NCBI GenBank assembly: GCA_034231615.1
Contig: CM067322.1
Coordinates: forward strand, 55,328,357 to 55,392,356
Direction: 5' to 3'
Source of the DNA: Meghimatium bilineatum
Lineage: Eukaryota; Mollusca; Gastropoda; Stylommatophora; Philomycidae
Length of the DNA stretch: 64,000 nt
Below, in pieces: positions 25,301-36,380 of the stretch; position 1 is the stretch's first letter, and every line of letters starts with the position of its first letter. Below the pieces are notes generated by a model. That model saw only the letters and a program-made list of their open reading frames with translations. It searched no databases and was not told the DNA's origin. Both the position numbers and the translations under genes were made by a program.

Positions 25301-28300
25301 TGCATCTGCATCTGCTGGTGCTGTAAATTCTCTAAATGTTCAAATCTTCTTTCGCTCAATTCTGCTACATGCCGCTCCAAATCCTGAATCCTATTATCAG
25401 TCCCAGCTGATTTATCATCTAAATCTGCACCACTTGCTTTCTGCTGGAGCCCTGCTAACTGGGTAAGCAACTGCTGAATTCTGGTTTCCAGTTCATGCTG
25501 CGTCTGCAATCAAAATGTTCATATACATAAAACCAAATAATAAGTGCATTTGTGTCACAGTATCTGGAATATTATGTGCGTGCTGAAGGCATGCAGTCAT
25601 ATGTGATGTAATGTAAATAATAAGTCAATACAATTACATCCAAATGGTTGCAGACTTTGGTGTGATTAGATGTCTGCATACAAAATGTTGGAACATGCTT
25701 TCTACATACACACCCAGACATCAATTTACATTCCTTTTAAAACTCCTGCAGATTGGAATGATATAGTCCACATAATGGAATGTGTTGTATCATGGTTTAC
25801 AGCTTGGTTGTAATATACCGGGTATGTGCCTTTAGACCTGACACATCAAATGCTAGCACGGATTTTGGACACTTTGACCCTCTATAAGTTCATAAGATAC
25901 AATAACATTAAGGAAAAAGACTGCAAAATTCAATAACAAACCTTCAGAAATGGTTGGGTTGCAGCAACTGCTGCTGATGCAGCAGCTGCTGCAGTTATCA
26001 TTGGATCAACAGCAGGTGTGACTGCTTGAGTACAGGTCTGATTATTTGTCACTGCCCTCTTTGTTCCATCATCATCAACAACTTTTCTATGGACAATGTG
26101 TGGCTGGATAAACATCTTTTTAGGCTTCTTATTTTTCGACCTGACAAATAAATCAATTAAAATTAGGGAAATATATTTAACTTAAGCAATTATTTTGTAT
26201 TTAAAAAACAACTACATGGTTGGTTGGTTGCTGATCCAGCAGTCCATGGGCTCATCCCCTTTGACCAAATGCTATTAAATGGCATTATAATGCTGGGAAG
26301 TCTGTGGATTTTTTACCCAATCAGGGACAGAGCCAGAGAATATCTATCACACCTCCAGGAAGGTAGATTTCAACCTATGCACTGCTCCGAGCCACTGTAG
26401 CCAAGGTTGGGTTCACTGTGCTCATTCCCCACCACAAATTGACTACTGGTTATGCCGAACTTCTCTATTGCTCCAGGCATGCAACCAAATGTTCACGTCA
26501 AAAGGATTGTCACATCCTGAGTCACTGTGCCCCTATGATGGGTCTCAGCCATAGGAAAAAAACAGTGCTGTCAGTTTGCTCCTTCCCAGTGCTACACAAT
26601 ACATCTCTGGCTCCCTCCCAACCATAGAGGGTGCATAAATATATATTCAAGTAAACATGAAACACATTGCAACAACAAAATAAAAACATAAAAAAGCATA
26701 ATTGTATAGATAATGTGCCATGAAGCTTCTATAAGAAGATAACCTCAATATAATGGCATGTCACCCACTAAGGTTTTCTGTTGCATGGGTGGTTGTCTAG
26801 TGGGCCATTAGTGAGACCCACAGATGCAACCACATGCGTAACTACTACATAATTTGCAATAAAAGTAACAAACAAATACTCCTACCGGTACTTTATTTGT
26901 AAGAAAAGCACTAACATAACTTACTAAAGCATATGGTGATACCACAACTAAGAAAACGCAAGTATTTATCTGGCACAAGCGTTTCCGTGAAGGGTCATAT
27001 TAGTGTCAATGATGATGCACGTAGTGGATGACCGTCATCCTTGATCAACATTGAAAGCATTGAAAGAACTTGTTCGTGCTGACAGAAGATTTAGTGTCAA
27101 GAAAATAACCTCAGAAGTTAGAATATCAGTTAGAAATTGCCACAGTATTCTGAAAAATGAACTGCACATACACTGTGTTTGCCAACTCATGGCTCCCAAA
27201 ATTGTATCTCCATTGACTGGGCAGGAGACCTAATCACTATGGCTGATCATGATAGCAAATCTTTCAACAACATTATCACTGGAGATGAGACTTGATATTT
27301 TTTATATACTCAGACAAAACATAAGCCCTCTTAATAGTAATCTCTTTGGACATAGAAATTTCGTTTGGACAAGAGAAAAATAAAAGTTGAGTTAGGAGTT
27401 TTTTTTCCCCATGGCATTGTCTACCATGATTTCATTCCTGAAGGCCGATCGGTTAACAAGGAAATGTATGTTGGTATCCTCCATCATCTAAGAAATGCAA
27501 TTATAAGAAAACTACCAGAAAAATGAAGAACAAACAGTTGGATTATGCTGCATGACAATGTGCTGGCACATCAATCCCTACTGGTAAAGCAGTACCTAGC
27601 AAAGTACAATGTGATTAACTTGAAATAGTCTCCATATTCTCCAGACCTTGCTATGACTGATTTTTTCTTGTTTCCTGGACTAAAATCAGCACTGAAAGGA
27701 CAGCGGCTCAAAGATGTAGATTACATTAACACCAATGTGACAAGACAGATGAGAGAGGTGTCAAAGGATGGGTTCTACAAATGTTTCCAGCAGCTAAATG
27801 CACATTGGCAAAAATGTGTAGTAACCAAATGGAACTTCTTTGAAGGGCATGTAGTGTAGTTAATTCTATTATTACTTATTTCTATATAATCCACTAATTC
27901 TGGAAACTTGTTCAGGCTACCTCATATTTCAGATGGCATGAACAATCAAGAATCTTGTTCAGGCTACCTCATATTTCAGATGGCATGAACAATCAAGAAA
28001 CTTGTTCAGGCTACCTCATATTTCAGATGGCATGAACAATCAAGAAACTTGTTCAGGCTACCTCATATTTCAGATGGCATGAACAATCAAGAAACTTGTT
28101 CAGGCTACCTCATATTTCAGATGGCAAGAACAATCAAGAAACTTGTTCAGGCTACCTCATATTTCAGATGGCATGAACAATCAAGAAACTTGTTCAGGCT
28201 ACCTCATATTTCAGATGGCATGAACAATCAAGAAACTTGTTCAGGCTACCTCATATTTCAGATGGCATGAACAATCAAGAAACTTCACAATTTCTTTCCC

Positions 28301-31300
28301 TGGACTGTCAGTCAGTTCTTTTGTTTGTATTTTTCTACACTATACTGTAATACAGTCAGTCTTATGTTTCCCAGAACTGATAAAGCAGTAAAGAATAGCT
28401 CTGCTACCTGTCATGCATTCTATAATATGCAACTAAGGAAGATAAGGTGTTAGATTTTAATTATATTTTTTAATTCTATTTTAGGTTTCTTCTTATTTTT
28501 GTTTCTCAAACTTCTGCTGGTTAACAGAATGTAGTCTGAAGAACTGAATGCATTGTGTCATGGTTTACAGCTTGGCTACGATATCTGTATATTTTCTCCT
28601 GCCACATCCAACTTCAGTATGGCTCTTGGGTCACCTTGACCCATGAGATTGGATAGTCAACTCAACTCTCTAATAACCTTAGTCGCCTCTTACAATATTC
28701 AATACAGCCCACAGTATTGCTATTCTTTATTCCATGTGTGGGCCCAGGCAATACATGAGGTTTATGTTTCAAAATAAGATAGTTGATTATTCAATATCAA
28801 CCACAGTTTTGTTCTCACTTAATCTTACAATATTTATCTTGACTCTAACACTAAATTATCTTCATGAATAAAACACCTACCTTTTTGCCAAAGCATCTTT
28901 CAAACCTCGTTGCTTGTCTGTCAGACCAAATTGTGCAATATAAACATCACTGAAAAGATCAGTTTTGGTGGGATCCACAAATCCTTTATTCAAAGCTCCC
29001 TGTTTCAGACCATGACTTTGATGGCTCTAAAGAAAATCAAAGTATGTATATTTTTCTACAATCAAAAAATACATATTTAACACATTGGCTTATGGACCTC
29101 TCCGAGCAGATCAAGATCTGATCAATTATAGGAACAAGATGTTCGAACAGTAGTGTTGAAAGTGACACATGTAAAACATCACAAATCATTCTAATCTGGT
29201 TGAAATGTTTATGTAATCACAGGAAGAATAGTAAAGTTATACCAAATTTGATAAGTAATAAAATATTATTTTATTACTTGTCCCTCTTGGTAATACTTTT
29301 TTTAACTTGTTACTGTGGCCTTCTCCTTTCTTTCTGATACTCTCTGACATCTTAGTTATTAGATAAGAATATTTAAAACAATAAGGAGTTCAGTAAACAT
29401 TGACAGACTCATTGTATTGTGATTTCAAAATAAATATTGAAATGATAAAAGCTTTTGTTACTGTACAAGTAGACACCACCACATGTTTAATTATTTTCCT
29501 TGTCTATGTTTGTAAATTTCATGTTCATCATTTAATAATTGAAATATTTATTTATTTTGGGTTGGGATTGGGGTTAGTTATGTAAACCACAACTATCGTA
29601 ACCATAACACAAACCCTAAAATAAATTAATATATCAATTATTAAATAATGAATATGAAATGTTCAAACATAGACAAGGGAAATAACGACTACATGGTGGC
29701 GTCTACTTGCACTGTACCAAGCTTTTTCACTATAGCAACTAATGACAGATCCATGAAAGGAATGACTATATTATATTTTATTACTTACTATACTATATAT
29801 CTATTACAGGTCATGGATAAACATTTTTTATCAAAAAAGGTCAAATAAAATAGCCTAAATATTTAAAAGACTAGAATTTTTTTAACTGGTCAACCTCATA
29901 CTTAGAGTGACCATGAAGATATTAAATAGAACTGATCATTGATTTTGATAAAAGTGATGTTAATAGTAATAATGTAAGAAGTTCTTCTTCTTCTTCTTTC
30001 ATTCGTCTGGAACATGTCTATATCTGAAGCCCTATTTTTTCTATAAACCTGACTGTGTTCTGTAATTTGCAGAGGTCCGTAGAGTTTTTCTTTTATTGTT
30101 GTTTCTCTGGGTCAGTGTATTTGCCTCAGTATTTCAAATTCCTGACGAATATGCTCTGCTGTCAGGTGCCTATCCACATGTACACATGTACAATCTTGAA
30201 CTTTGTATAAATGTGGCTGCGGAGTCAGTTGTGTCCTTTTCTGAGGTGCAGAATGACAACCTGTTCTGGTCTGTTCATAATTTGGTAGCCATCTTGTGTT
30301 GGAGTTGACGTTCTAATTGCCTTGATAATTTGTTTCTTTTGATGGTAGGTTATTGGCACATCTAGTTGATCATCAGCAGCTTCCTCCTTATCCAGATGAC
30401 ATGCTCTTTTGTTTCCAGATATTCCACAATGAGATGTGACAAAATTAAAATTACTTTACGCTGATTACGCAGTTTGGTCAATAGTACCCACAGATCTGGT
30501 AGTTTTCTGGACTGGAGTACTGATCTTGCTTCTGTCAAGAATACTACAGACTTTGATTCAAGATTGGTGCTCAGCAGTTTTTCAGTTACCACCTTGATTT
30601 CTGCCTCATAATTATGGCAGAATTTTCCCATTCGTATTTTAATTGTATCTCTTACATTGTTTGGGATCTCTATATACATATTCCTTTCATCCTTTTTTCA
30701 CTGCATTCTCTGCTGACCCATCTGTATAGGCTCTGATCCATATGTATGTGGGTATTCTTCATTAAGTAAACAGAGTTAGTGTCCTTCATTGTACATTATT
30801 CTGTTTATTCTCACTTAAAAAACCTTTCACTTCAGTTTGAATATGAATAAGTAAACCACTATCCTCTCTCCAAGGGGTTTGTTCTGGTATAGACTTTAGG
30901 GGGTTGTCAACTTTCCGCAAGTCTGAGATTATACTACGGAGTCATTTGGCCTGATGGATAAAGCTACTTCTTTTCAGTCTCCTCATTGCTAAAATATGAA
31001 ATCTTTCTTTCATTGAATGACTTGATATACAGTGAAGTATATTTTTTAATCTATGAGCAATTTTCTCTGCATTCACTCAGTGTTTGTATTCTTCCCATTT
31101 TCTCGATCCCTACTATGGGTGTTGATTTTATTGCTCATGTGATGATCTTAAGTGCCTAATTTTGCACCGTATCTATCTCAGATGATCTAAAGTGCCTGGT
31201 TTTGCACCTTATCTATCTCATGTAATGTAGTATTTGCTGCTGGACAACATGCAGTAGACCCATATTCTTGGTGTTGTATTTTCCCATTTACTCCCCATGT

Positions 31301-33050
31301 GGTTCCACTTAGTTTTCGCAAGTAGGCTAACTTTCTTCTAGCCTTTGTTCTTACTTTGTTGATGTGTTCCTTCCAAGTAAGCCTAATGTGACTCCAAAAT
31401 ATGTTGGGTGTTTGCCTTCCTTCAAGAGCTCTTCATTTATCTTGATGTCACCAGCTTTTTGTTTTAGTGAAAGTGTTAAGAGAGTAGTGCTGCAATGTCA
31501 TTAGGGGGGGGGGACACATTGGATGCATCAATACACAGAGTCCTACACTGATTTATATTTTTAATGATGCAGACGGACAAGTGAGGACAAATCTTGTCTT
31601 GTCCAATTCTTGATGTTGGCTGTCCATGCTTGTATTTGTCCTCCTCTACTTCTTGCACCTTTGACAGTAGCTTGCAGTATTATTTTTTACAAGAATCATA
31701 TCAGCTTACATGTCTAAACCATGCAAATCTTTGTCATTTCAATATTGAAAGCAATGGTTCTTGTGGACCTGTATACATCTCTATTTTATTTCTTAAGACA
31801 TAAGACATTTGTCTTATGCTCTCTATAAAAAATGATTGCTGACATATAATCACGAATGTAAATTCTAGCAGGTATTTAGGTTTGTGGTTTAAGAGTGTGT
31901 TTGTTTTTGGGACAATTTTTCTGAAAAATTCATTAGCGTTTTGGGCTAAGATTAGTTGTAGAATAAGCTATTATGGTTAATGTATTAGTTGTAGAACGAC
32001 CTATGGTGAATAGGTTGTTGAATCCTATTTGTCACAGATATTTTCTTTCACAGTTATCTTTTTTTTTAAAGCTCATCATTTTAAAATTTACATCATGTTG
32101 GTGAATGAAACACATTATATTTAGAGTGTGTGTGTGCACAATTGTGTGATATTTATAATAGAAGAGATCAGGAGTAGTCACCGTAGGCATTATCCTATAA
32201 GCTAATAACAATAGTTTCTTACCTTGCCTGACAATATTTCATCATGCTGACCAGTCTTCCTCCCAGCAGACATAAGGTAATTTTCACCTTTGTTGTGCAT
32301 GCCTCTAACAGATTCATCTGATGACTGTGTTATTCCAGAGGTAATGGTTGTATCTTTAGCATGTACCTCTATGATTTCAGACTGATCGCTAAATGACCTA
32401 GTAGAATCCATAGACTCTTTCCTATTTTCACCACTGAATATCATATTATTATTGTTTTTGTTTACATTGTTTGGTTCATGACATTCAACAAATATTTTCT
32501 CTCTTGAAATGGATACTGTTGGAGCAAAGTTACCTTCTTTCATACGTGACTTTTTTGGAAAAGCAGTACTATGAGACTGCAATGAAATATTGTCAGCCTC
32601 TCTTGGAGAAATTATTTCCCGTAAGTGTTTTTTGGAAATAGATACTTTCTGACTGTTACAACTATTGTTGATATTCTCCATGAAATTATCAGAAGACAGA
32701 ACTTCTGGTGTATAATTATTGCTATTAATGTTATCAATTCCACGAGACATGATGTCAACTGTCACTTTATCTTCACCATCAGGACCCGCTAAGGGAGTGT
32801 TGTTATTTTCAGCTAATTGAGCATCATTTGTTGGATTCATAAATTCACCAGGTATGGCATTTTCTATTCCACGCTTATAATTACTTTCAATTTTATCAGA
32901 CACAGATTTGAAACTTCTTGGTGATTCAAATGGACTTCCTGCATTTAAAAACATAATATTTTCTGAAGCGCCAATAGAACTTGGTTTGCTCAGAGACTTC
33001 ACGGCGTCATTAGTGACTGACAACAATTCAGCGAAACAGCCTAAAGACAT
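19211..33050 (-). CDS. TALPID3: TALPID3 (KIAA0586) homologue, split gene, six 5' coding exons
   Basis: TALPID3 is a coiled-coil protein of the distal centriole and basal body needed for ciliogenesis and Hedgehog signalling (family knowledge). Six minus-strand exons join in frame: 32223-33050, 28881-29026, 25942-26140, 25300-25503, 22730-23081 and 19211-19319, about 612 codons. The conserved blocks come in the vertebrate order. They are a short DxF..Y...(D)KQ..L...L block, then an Ala-rich VDPMITAAAAA segment running into a coiled coil, HLENLQHQQMQMQ at the coiled-coil end, an LDTPAPR motif, and an ILEELLARND block. All introns are GT-AG and the phases agree at every junction (0, 2, 0, 0, 1). 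The start is the Met at 33050, the first of a long open exon. No further exon was recognised left of 19211, so the 3' part lies outside the window or in exons too short or diverged to see. The introns carry mariner, LINE and SINE remnants. Confidence 0.85.
19320..20460. other. TALPID3 intron DNA, nothing recognised
   Basis: This lies between exons 6 and 5 of the minus-strand gene. There are short frames only, and no matched repeat until the SINE at 20470. Confidence 0.4.
20470..20632 (+). repeat. SINE-like family B
   Basis: Full-length orientation toward the tail: ctccgccgaagatggatgtg, ggcaattgatgcaaataaaa, ctggactacatccttctgga, gtcctgttacaagagatatc and gtttgagaatgaacgatgaa followed by gaagaa. 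Confidence 0.78.
21225..21400 (-). mobile_element. LINE reverse-transcriptase fragment
   Basis: Nearly the same as 57150-57310: ttcttccatctgctgtaat, tatttgaattgg, atatcattcactttgatctt and ataaccattacttctgtttt. On the minus strand this is the connector after the YADD motif in the element at 56625-57445. Confidence 0.75.
21690..22210 (-). mobile_element. LINE C-terminal fragment
   Basis: The minus strand encodes SIFIPTLCYQCQIWTPSKEY, EMRCIRKAANRTRR and a broken tail. This is the C-terminal part after the RT domain. At 22140-22200 an ((c)tcccaagatatttaaattcc) block repeats the one at 61080. Confidence 0.7.
22540..22575 (-). repeat. Family C fragment
   Basis: ggtatgaaataaagctctag resembles the family C end seen at 40070. 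Confidence 0.35.
22730..23081 (-). CDS. TALPID3: TALPID3 exon 5
   Basis: A 352-nt exon has a tttcag acceptor and an AAAA|gtaagc donor (phase 1). Translation from the acceptor starts AQLLFMSQARNS, so the Met at 23066 is internal and not a start. It continues with a polar Asn/His/Pro-rich linker and contains LDTPAPR, a short motif conserved after the coiled coil in TALPID3. Confidence 0.82.
23268..23524 (+). repeat. SINE-like family A, near full length
   Basis: Runs aagaatagcaacactgttta, gaggtgactaaggaggtttt, gatgtgtcagaccaaaaggt, gtaaaccatgacacaatgta and aatgaatgaagaagaagaag. Confidence 0.78.
23525..24700. other. TALPID3 intron DNA, mostly unmatched
   Basis: A short shared motif (ggcatgagcccatggaccgc at 23561) recurs at 51350 and, less exactly, at 26240. 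The rest shows no exon or family I could place. Confidence 0.35.
24700..24985 (-). mobile_element. RNase H-LINE 3' end (intact zinc-knuckle tail)
   Basis: The minus strand encodes AMCTCGQAAQSAKHILQECS, then an EHETLRHTYWP segment, then YGTLYELQKTVSFIK and a stop. It continues as acatgtttcaagtgaacgaa and an agaagaagaag tail. This is the clearest example of the family's 3' terminus. Confidence 0.82.
25300..25503 (-). CDS. TALPID3: TALPID3 exon 4 (coiled coil)
   Basis: A 204-nt exon, phase 0 at both ends, has a ttgcag acceptor and a CAG|gtaagg donor. It encodes 68 residues of heptad-like coiled coil (LETRIQQLLTQLAGLQQ and onward) ending in HLENLQHQQMQMQ. This corresponds to the essential centrosome-targeting coiled-coil region of TALPID3. 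Confidence 0.87.
25735..25895 (-). repeat. SINE-like family A, 3' part
   Basis: It contains cctgcagattggaatgatat, tgttgtatcatggtttacag and a shifted gacctgacacatcaaatgc. The tail has been lost. Confidence 0.65.
25942..26140 (-). CDS. TALPID3: TALPID3 exon 3 (basic stretch plus Ala-rich segment)
   Basis: A 199-nt exon has a tgtcag acceptor and a CTGAAG|gtttgt donor. It begins with a Lys-rich stretch (SKNKKPKK) and continues with MFIQPHIVHRKV. It ends in an Ala-rich helix (MITAAAAASAAVAA) running into QPFLK. The Ala-rich run just before the coiled coil is a distinctive TALPID3 feature. Confidence 0.85.
26695..26850 (+). repeat. Family C, 3' part
   Basis: tagataatgtgccatgaagc, aatggcatgtcacccactaa and ggttttctgttgcatgggtg match 37880-37970. 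One arm of its hairpin is mutated. Confidence 0.6.
27000..27870 (+). mobile_element. mariner-type transposase relic
   Basis: The plus strand encodes a helix-turn-helix-like stretch (ADRRFSVKKITSEVRISVRN) and then the DDD catalytic region. The motifs are TGDET followed by a stop where Trp is expected, LHDNVLAHQ, and YSPDLAMTDFFLFPGLKSAL. Several stops and frame changes make it inactive. It lies in a TALPID3 intron. Confidence 0.82.
27905..28285. repeat. 47-bp minisatellite
   Basis: Eight almost identical units starting cttgttcaggctacctcata and continuing with tttcagatggcatgaacaat caagaaa. It starts about 45 bases after the mariner relic ends. Confidence 0.92.
28487..28765 (-). repeat. SINE-like family A, near full length
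   Basis: Runs ctcaaacttctgctggttaa, atggtttacagcttggctac, gccacatccaacttcagtat, ctaataaccttagtcgcctc and ggcccaggcaatacatgagg. Confidence 0.72.
28881..29026 (-). CDS. TALPID3: TALPID3 exon 2
   Basis: A 146-nt exon lies between a ctttag acceptor and an AAAAG|gtaggt donor (phase 2). It encodes a block with TDLFSDVYIAQFGLTDKQ followed by a basic end. This matches the family's early conserved block, in which an Asp-x-Phe and Tyr are followed by QK..L...L. Confidence 0.8.
29985..31480 (-). mobile_element. RNase H-LINE, longest copy (RT thumb to 3' tail)
   Basis: Read on the minus strand it gives an RT thumb part near 31430-31270 (TYFGVTL, then GTTW-like). An inter-domain region with HSMKERFHILAM-like sequence follows near 30990, then the RNase H core near 30700-30450 (GKFCHNYEAEI, VVFLTEARSVL). 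The degraded tail ends near 29990 with acgaatgaaagaagaagaag. Multiple frame changes are present. Confidence 0.75.
31490..31810 (-). mobile_element. RTE-like LINE, C-terminal end
   Basis: The minus-strand equivalent of 33990-34262: tggatgcatcaatacacaga(g), cttgatgttggctgtccatg, cctcctctacttcttgcacc and ccattgctttcaatattgaa in reverse. Degraded. Confidence 0.7.
32223..33050 (-). CDS. TALPID3: TALPID3 exon 1 (coding start)
   Basis: An open exon of 276 codons starts at an ATG (33050) and ends in a GGCAAG|gtaaga donor, phase 0. The protein is Asn/Ser-rich and polar, with an NNVNKNNNN stretch near residue 200. It has no membrane segment and no recognisable domain, as expected for the poorly conserved N-terminus of this family. 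An upstream 5' untranslated exon cannot be excluded. The assignment rests on its phase-compatible position ahead of the conserved exons. Confidence 0.7.
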
Positions 33051-33189
33051 TATTAACGTTCCAGTCGCCTATCTTGTAAAAGTTAATAAATTTTGTTTAA
33101 TAAAATATATTGATTCAAATAGTATACATTCCCAAAATATAGATATTACTGTTGTGACACCATGAAAGTTCATAATCTGAGACATGTTA

Positions 33190-33260
33190 GATCACAACAA
33201 TCCCGCGGGGCGGCCATTTTGAAACAAAAAAATGTTCCTATGGCTAAACACGAGTTCTTC
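33190..33260 (-). promoter_or_regulatory. Probable TALPID3 promoter / 5' UTR with YY1-like site
   Basis: A short GC-rich patch (cccgcggggcggccattttg) stands out in AT-rich DNA about 150 bases upstream of the TALPID3 ATG. On the minus strand it reads CAAAATGGCCGCC, close to the YY1 consensus often found at metazoan start sites. The promoter role is inferred from position and motif. Confidence 0.35.
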
Positions 33261-33439
33261 TGTTCAGAATGTTCAAAAATATAGGTGTCCATTACCAGTG
33301 AGCGAGTAAGACGAAGCACAGTTTATTCAATTTGTAGAATATGAAACAGAAAGTGATCAATGTGCATAAGTATATTGAAGTATCCCTCTATATTGATTTC
33401 TTTTATTTAGAAATTCCCTATATAACAACACTTTTCAAA

Positions 33440-34295
33440 AATCCCTAATTAGTTGCAATATCCTATTTGCAACTTGCGTTTCGCTGATGATATTGATAAA
33501 GCTGGGTCAGAACAATCATTGCAAGAATTAACATCAAAGTTAGAAAAAGTTACCAGCAAGTACGGAAAGGAAATCAATTCAGATAAGAGCAAAATCTTGG
33601 TAAACAGCAGAGACACAGAAAACCAGACTAATATCATGATGAATGGACACAAGCTTGAAGAGGTGAATACCTTCAAATACCTCGGATCCAGTATATGCAG
33701 CGATGGTAAATGCAAAGCAGAACTAAAAATAAGGCTGGAGATGGCTTTAGCGTCATTGTCAAGGCTAACTGTGATTTGGAAAAGCAACATCAGTGTTGGA
33801 GTGAAAATCAAACTGTATAGGTCGCTGGTGCTTTCTGTTGTGTTGTATGGTTGTGAGAGTTGGACACTCACTGCGGACATGGAGAGAAGATTACAGGCTT
33901 TCGAGTATAAATGCTACAGAAGAATTCTACGAATTTCCTATAGGGAACATAAGACCAATGTGTACGTAAGAAATAAAGTAGAGATGTGTGCAGGTGTCCA
34001 GGAGCCATTGCTTTCAATAGTGAAACGACGAAAACTAGCATGGTTCGGACATGTATGCAGGCACGATTCCTTGTCAAAAACAATACTGCAGGGAACTGTC
34101 GAGGGTGGAAGAAGCAGAGGAGGACAAAAAAAGACATGGACAGACAACATCAAGGAATGGACAGGGCTAGATATTTCCACACTCATCCGCATCGCTGACA
34201 ATAGAATTCGCTGGAGGACTCTGTGTGCTGAAGCATCCAATGTGGTACCCCTACGACCCTGAAGGGTTATGGGTTTATTGATTGATTGAATTAGG
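33440..34295 (+). mobile_element. RTE-like LINE reverse-transcriptase 3' half, open for 269 codons
   Basis: A frame open from 33453 to 34262 begins in the RT palm at LRFADDID (a Phe variant of YADD). It runs through INSDKSKILV, FKYLGSSICSDG, LYGCESWTLTADMERRLQAF, YKCYRRILRISYREH and RRKLAWFGHVCRHDSLSKTI to WTDNIKEWTGLD and a stop. The 3' end is gggttatgggtttattgatt followed by a short TTGA run. It is 5' truncated, has no endonuclease domain, and is therefore not autonomous. Confidence 0.85.
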
Positions 34296-34506
34296 CGTAG
34301 GCCAATCTATCTATTCCCTAAACCCTTTGCTGCATTTCAGCGTCAGGGGTAAAGGAGTTTTCTGGAGATGGCCCTCGTGCGTGCTGAATATATTGTGGAG
34401 TTTGTCGCCTCTTTTATTTCGGTGTTCCATCGTTTTCGTGGTCGACCTCTAGTCGTCTTCAAAATAATCTTAATTTTACTACAAGCCATTGAATTCTCAC
34501 TGGCGG

Positions 34507-34640
34507 TTTAGTTAGTTAGTTACTTAGTCGTCGGATCATCGTCATTGCAAACTGGACACGTTCATAGTTGCTCCGATCACTCCTTGAGTGCGGAGGTGCG
34601 GACCGCCCCGGGCAGCATCATCGGGAGGGCGGCAAATTTA
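34507..34640 (+). repeat. Dispersed repeat, family D
   Basis: tttagttagttagtta, then cgtcggatcatcgtcattgc, aaactggacacgttcatagt and tgctccgatc. Related copies are at 37557 and 44052. Confidence 0.65.
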
Positions 34641-35129
34641 GTTTTGTCCAGTCTTTCACAATCACTGACAAATTTGTTTAATGTCACAAGGGCGGAAAAT
34701 TATGATTCCGCCCCGTACGCCATTGACCCACGCTACGTCACTGTGTACAAGTCTATGCATTTCTGCGAACCAGTCGATTTTAGTTCTTGATTCTTGATTA
34801 GAAATTGGCTTCACAGTAGGCGGGACATTCCCATAAGTGCTCCGCCCTCCGCTCCAGCAGACATCCCAGTGTATGTAGACTCAGAGTCCCAGTCAGATGT
34901 TGATTGTGTGATCTTCGTGACTTACAAAAAAATTTACTTTTCCTTCTCTCACCTCTGGACAGCGGCTTGCATAGGGTAATTGCAGCCCGGTGCGATGAAT
35001 ATTTTGACCCCCCACCCCACCTGCCTGAAATTGATTTTAAAAATTCTGTGTAAAATTTTACACGTTTATTAATATTATCGATTTTATCCACATTTAACAA
35101 AGATAGAAATAAATTTTAAAATGTAAATT

Positions 35130-35700
35130 TAAAATTACAAATTCACTTTTTGACTAGCGAAGTTATTAATGACTGTGTCGAAGCTCACATCATTGACCAG
35201 CTCATGTTCGATTGATATAATTTCGAGGTTGTTTAATCTAAAGTTGTTCATAGTTGACCTTCGATAGTTTTTAATTAATTTAAGTTTGGAGAAACTTCTT
35301 TCACGTGTAGCTATACTAACTCCTAGAGTTAGGAACATACACAGTAAAAGATAATGTTGGGTACTGAATGGGAAAGCTGATGTTTGTGAATAAAGACAAG
35401 TAATTCCATAGGCCCTTGGTCCTTTAAGTTCAAGACCGAAGGTGCTGTGACAAAATTCATTAGTCACTTTCTCTCGAGTAAAAATTCATCCTTGTCGATG
35501 TCATCATCAGGAGCGTTGTGAAGATCAATGTCGACTCGATCGTCTAACAGTTGCTTTGGAGAAAGAAAGCCACACTTGTCAGCAACCTCATGCATTTGTG
35601 CAATTCTTGTTGAACTCTCCTGATTCACTCTGTCCATTGAAGCGCATATTTCCAACCAAACTTCATTTCTGTAGCTTAACCCGGCATCTGTGGATTCTTC
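35130..35700 (-). mobile_element. hAT-type transposase relic (C-terminal part)
   Basis: The minus strand encodes WLEICASMDRVNQESSTRIA and FLSPKQLLDDR. In the next frame it gives LLLCMFLTLGVSIATRERSF, then SKLKLIKNYRRSTM, the conserved hAT dimerisation segment (usually ..ATAERSFSKLKLIK..LRSTM). A frame change splits the two parts. The upstream end is cut by the LINE starting near 35690. Confidence 0.75.
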
Positions 35701-36150
35701 TCCAGGTATGGCAAAGACTGGCAAAGGATGGAGCAACACAGGAACAAAAAGACCAAGAAATCACCTACCAAGAAAAGAAGACCCTCATCACAGCCATCAG
35801 GAAAGTCGACCACCCAAAAGACAATTACCACTATCTCAACAGAGCAGAGCAGGTTATTATCTTCCGCCTCAGAACAGGACACAACAGATTAAACAGCCAC
35901 TTAAATAGACTAAGATTGATCCCATCACCACTGTGTCTTTGTGGGCAGGCAGCAAAGACAGCTGAACATATCCTGCAAGACTGCAATACACTAAACCAGT
36001 TAAAGGAAAAACACTGGCCTACAGAGATGGATATCCACAAAAAGATGTATGGGAGCACTGAGGAGCTTTCAAATACAGCAGCATTTATTAAGAAAACAGG
36101 ACTTGCTGTGTAGACATGTCAAACTCCGAACGAGAAGAAGAAGAAGACAA
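35690..36150 (+). mobile_element. RNase H-LINE 3' end with (GAA)n tail
   Basis: The plus strand encodes RLAKDGATQEQ, HPKDNYHYLNRAEQVIIFRL, RTGHNRLNSHLNRLRL, the zinc knuckle CLCGQAAKTAEHILQDC and SNTAAFIKKTGLAV with a stop at 36113. It ends acatgtcaaactccgaacga gaagaagaagaag. The open tail frame makes this one of the younger copies. Confidence 0.85.
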
Positions 36151-36242
36151 GCCAGTACGACATCTTAACTATCAAAATTATTTTCTTTCACCGGTAAGAT
36201 TTTCTAAAAGGAAAATATGATGGGTGTGGAATAGTTTCAATA

Positions 36243-36380
36243 TTCTTCTTCTTCAGTGTTCATTCTCAAACTCCCGCTGGATCTAGCAGGACTATGGTCC
36301 TACTAGATTTCCAATAGGATGTAGTCCAGAGAATGGAAATGCGTTGTGTCGCCGTTTTATTTGCGCCAATGGCCCGACAC
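36243..36380 (-). repeat. SINE-like family B
   Basis: ttcttcttcagtgttcattc, tcccgctggatctagcagga, gagaatggaaatgcgttgtg and gccaatggcccgacacat. It has lost the middle of the tail-side insert. Confidence 0.75.
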
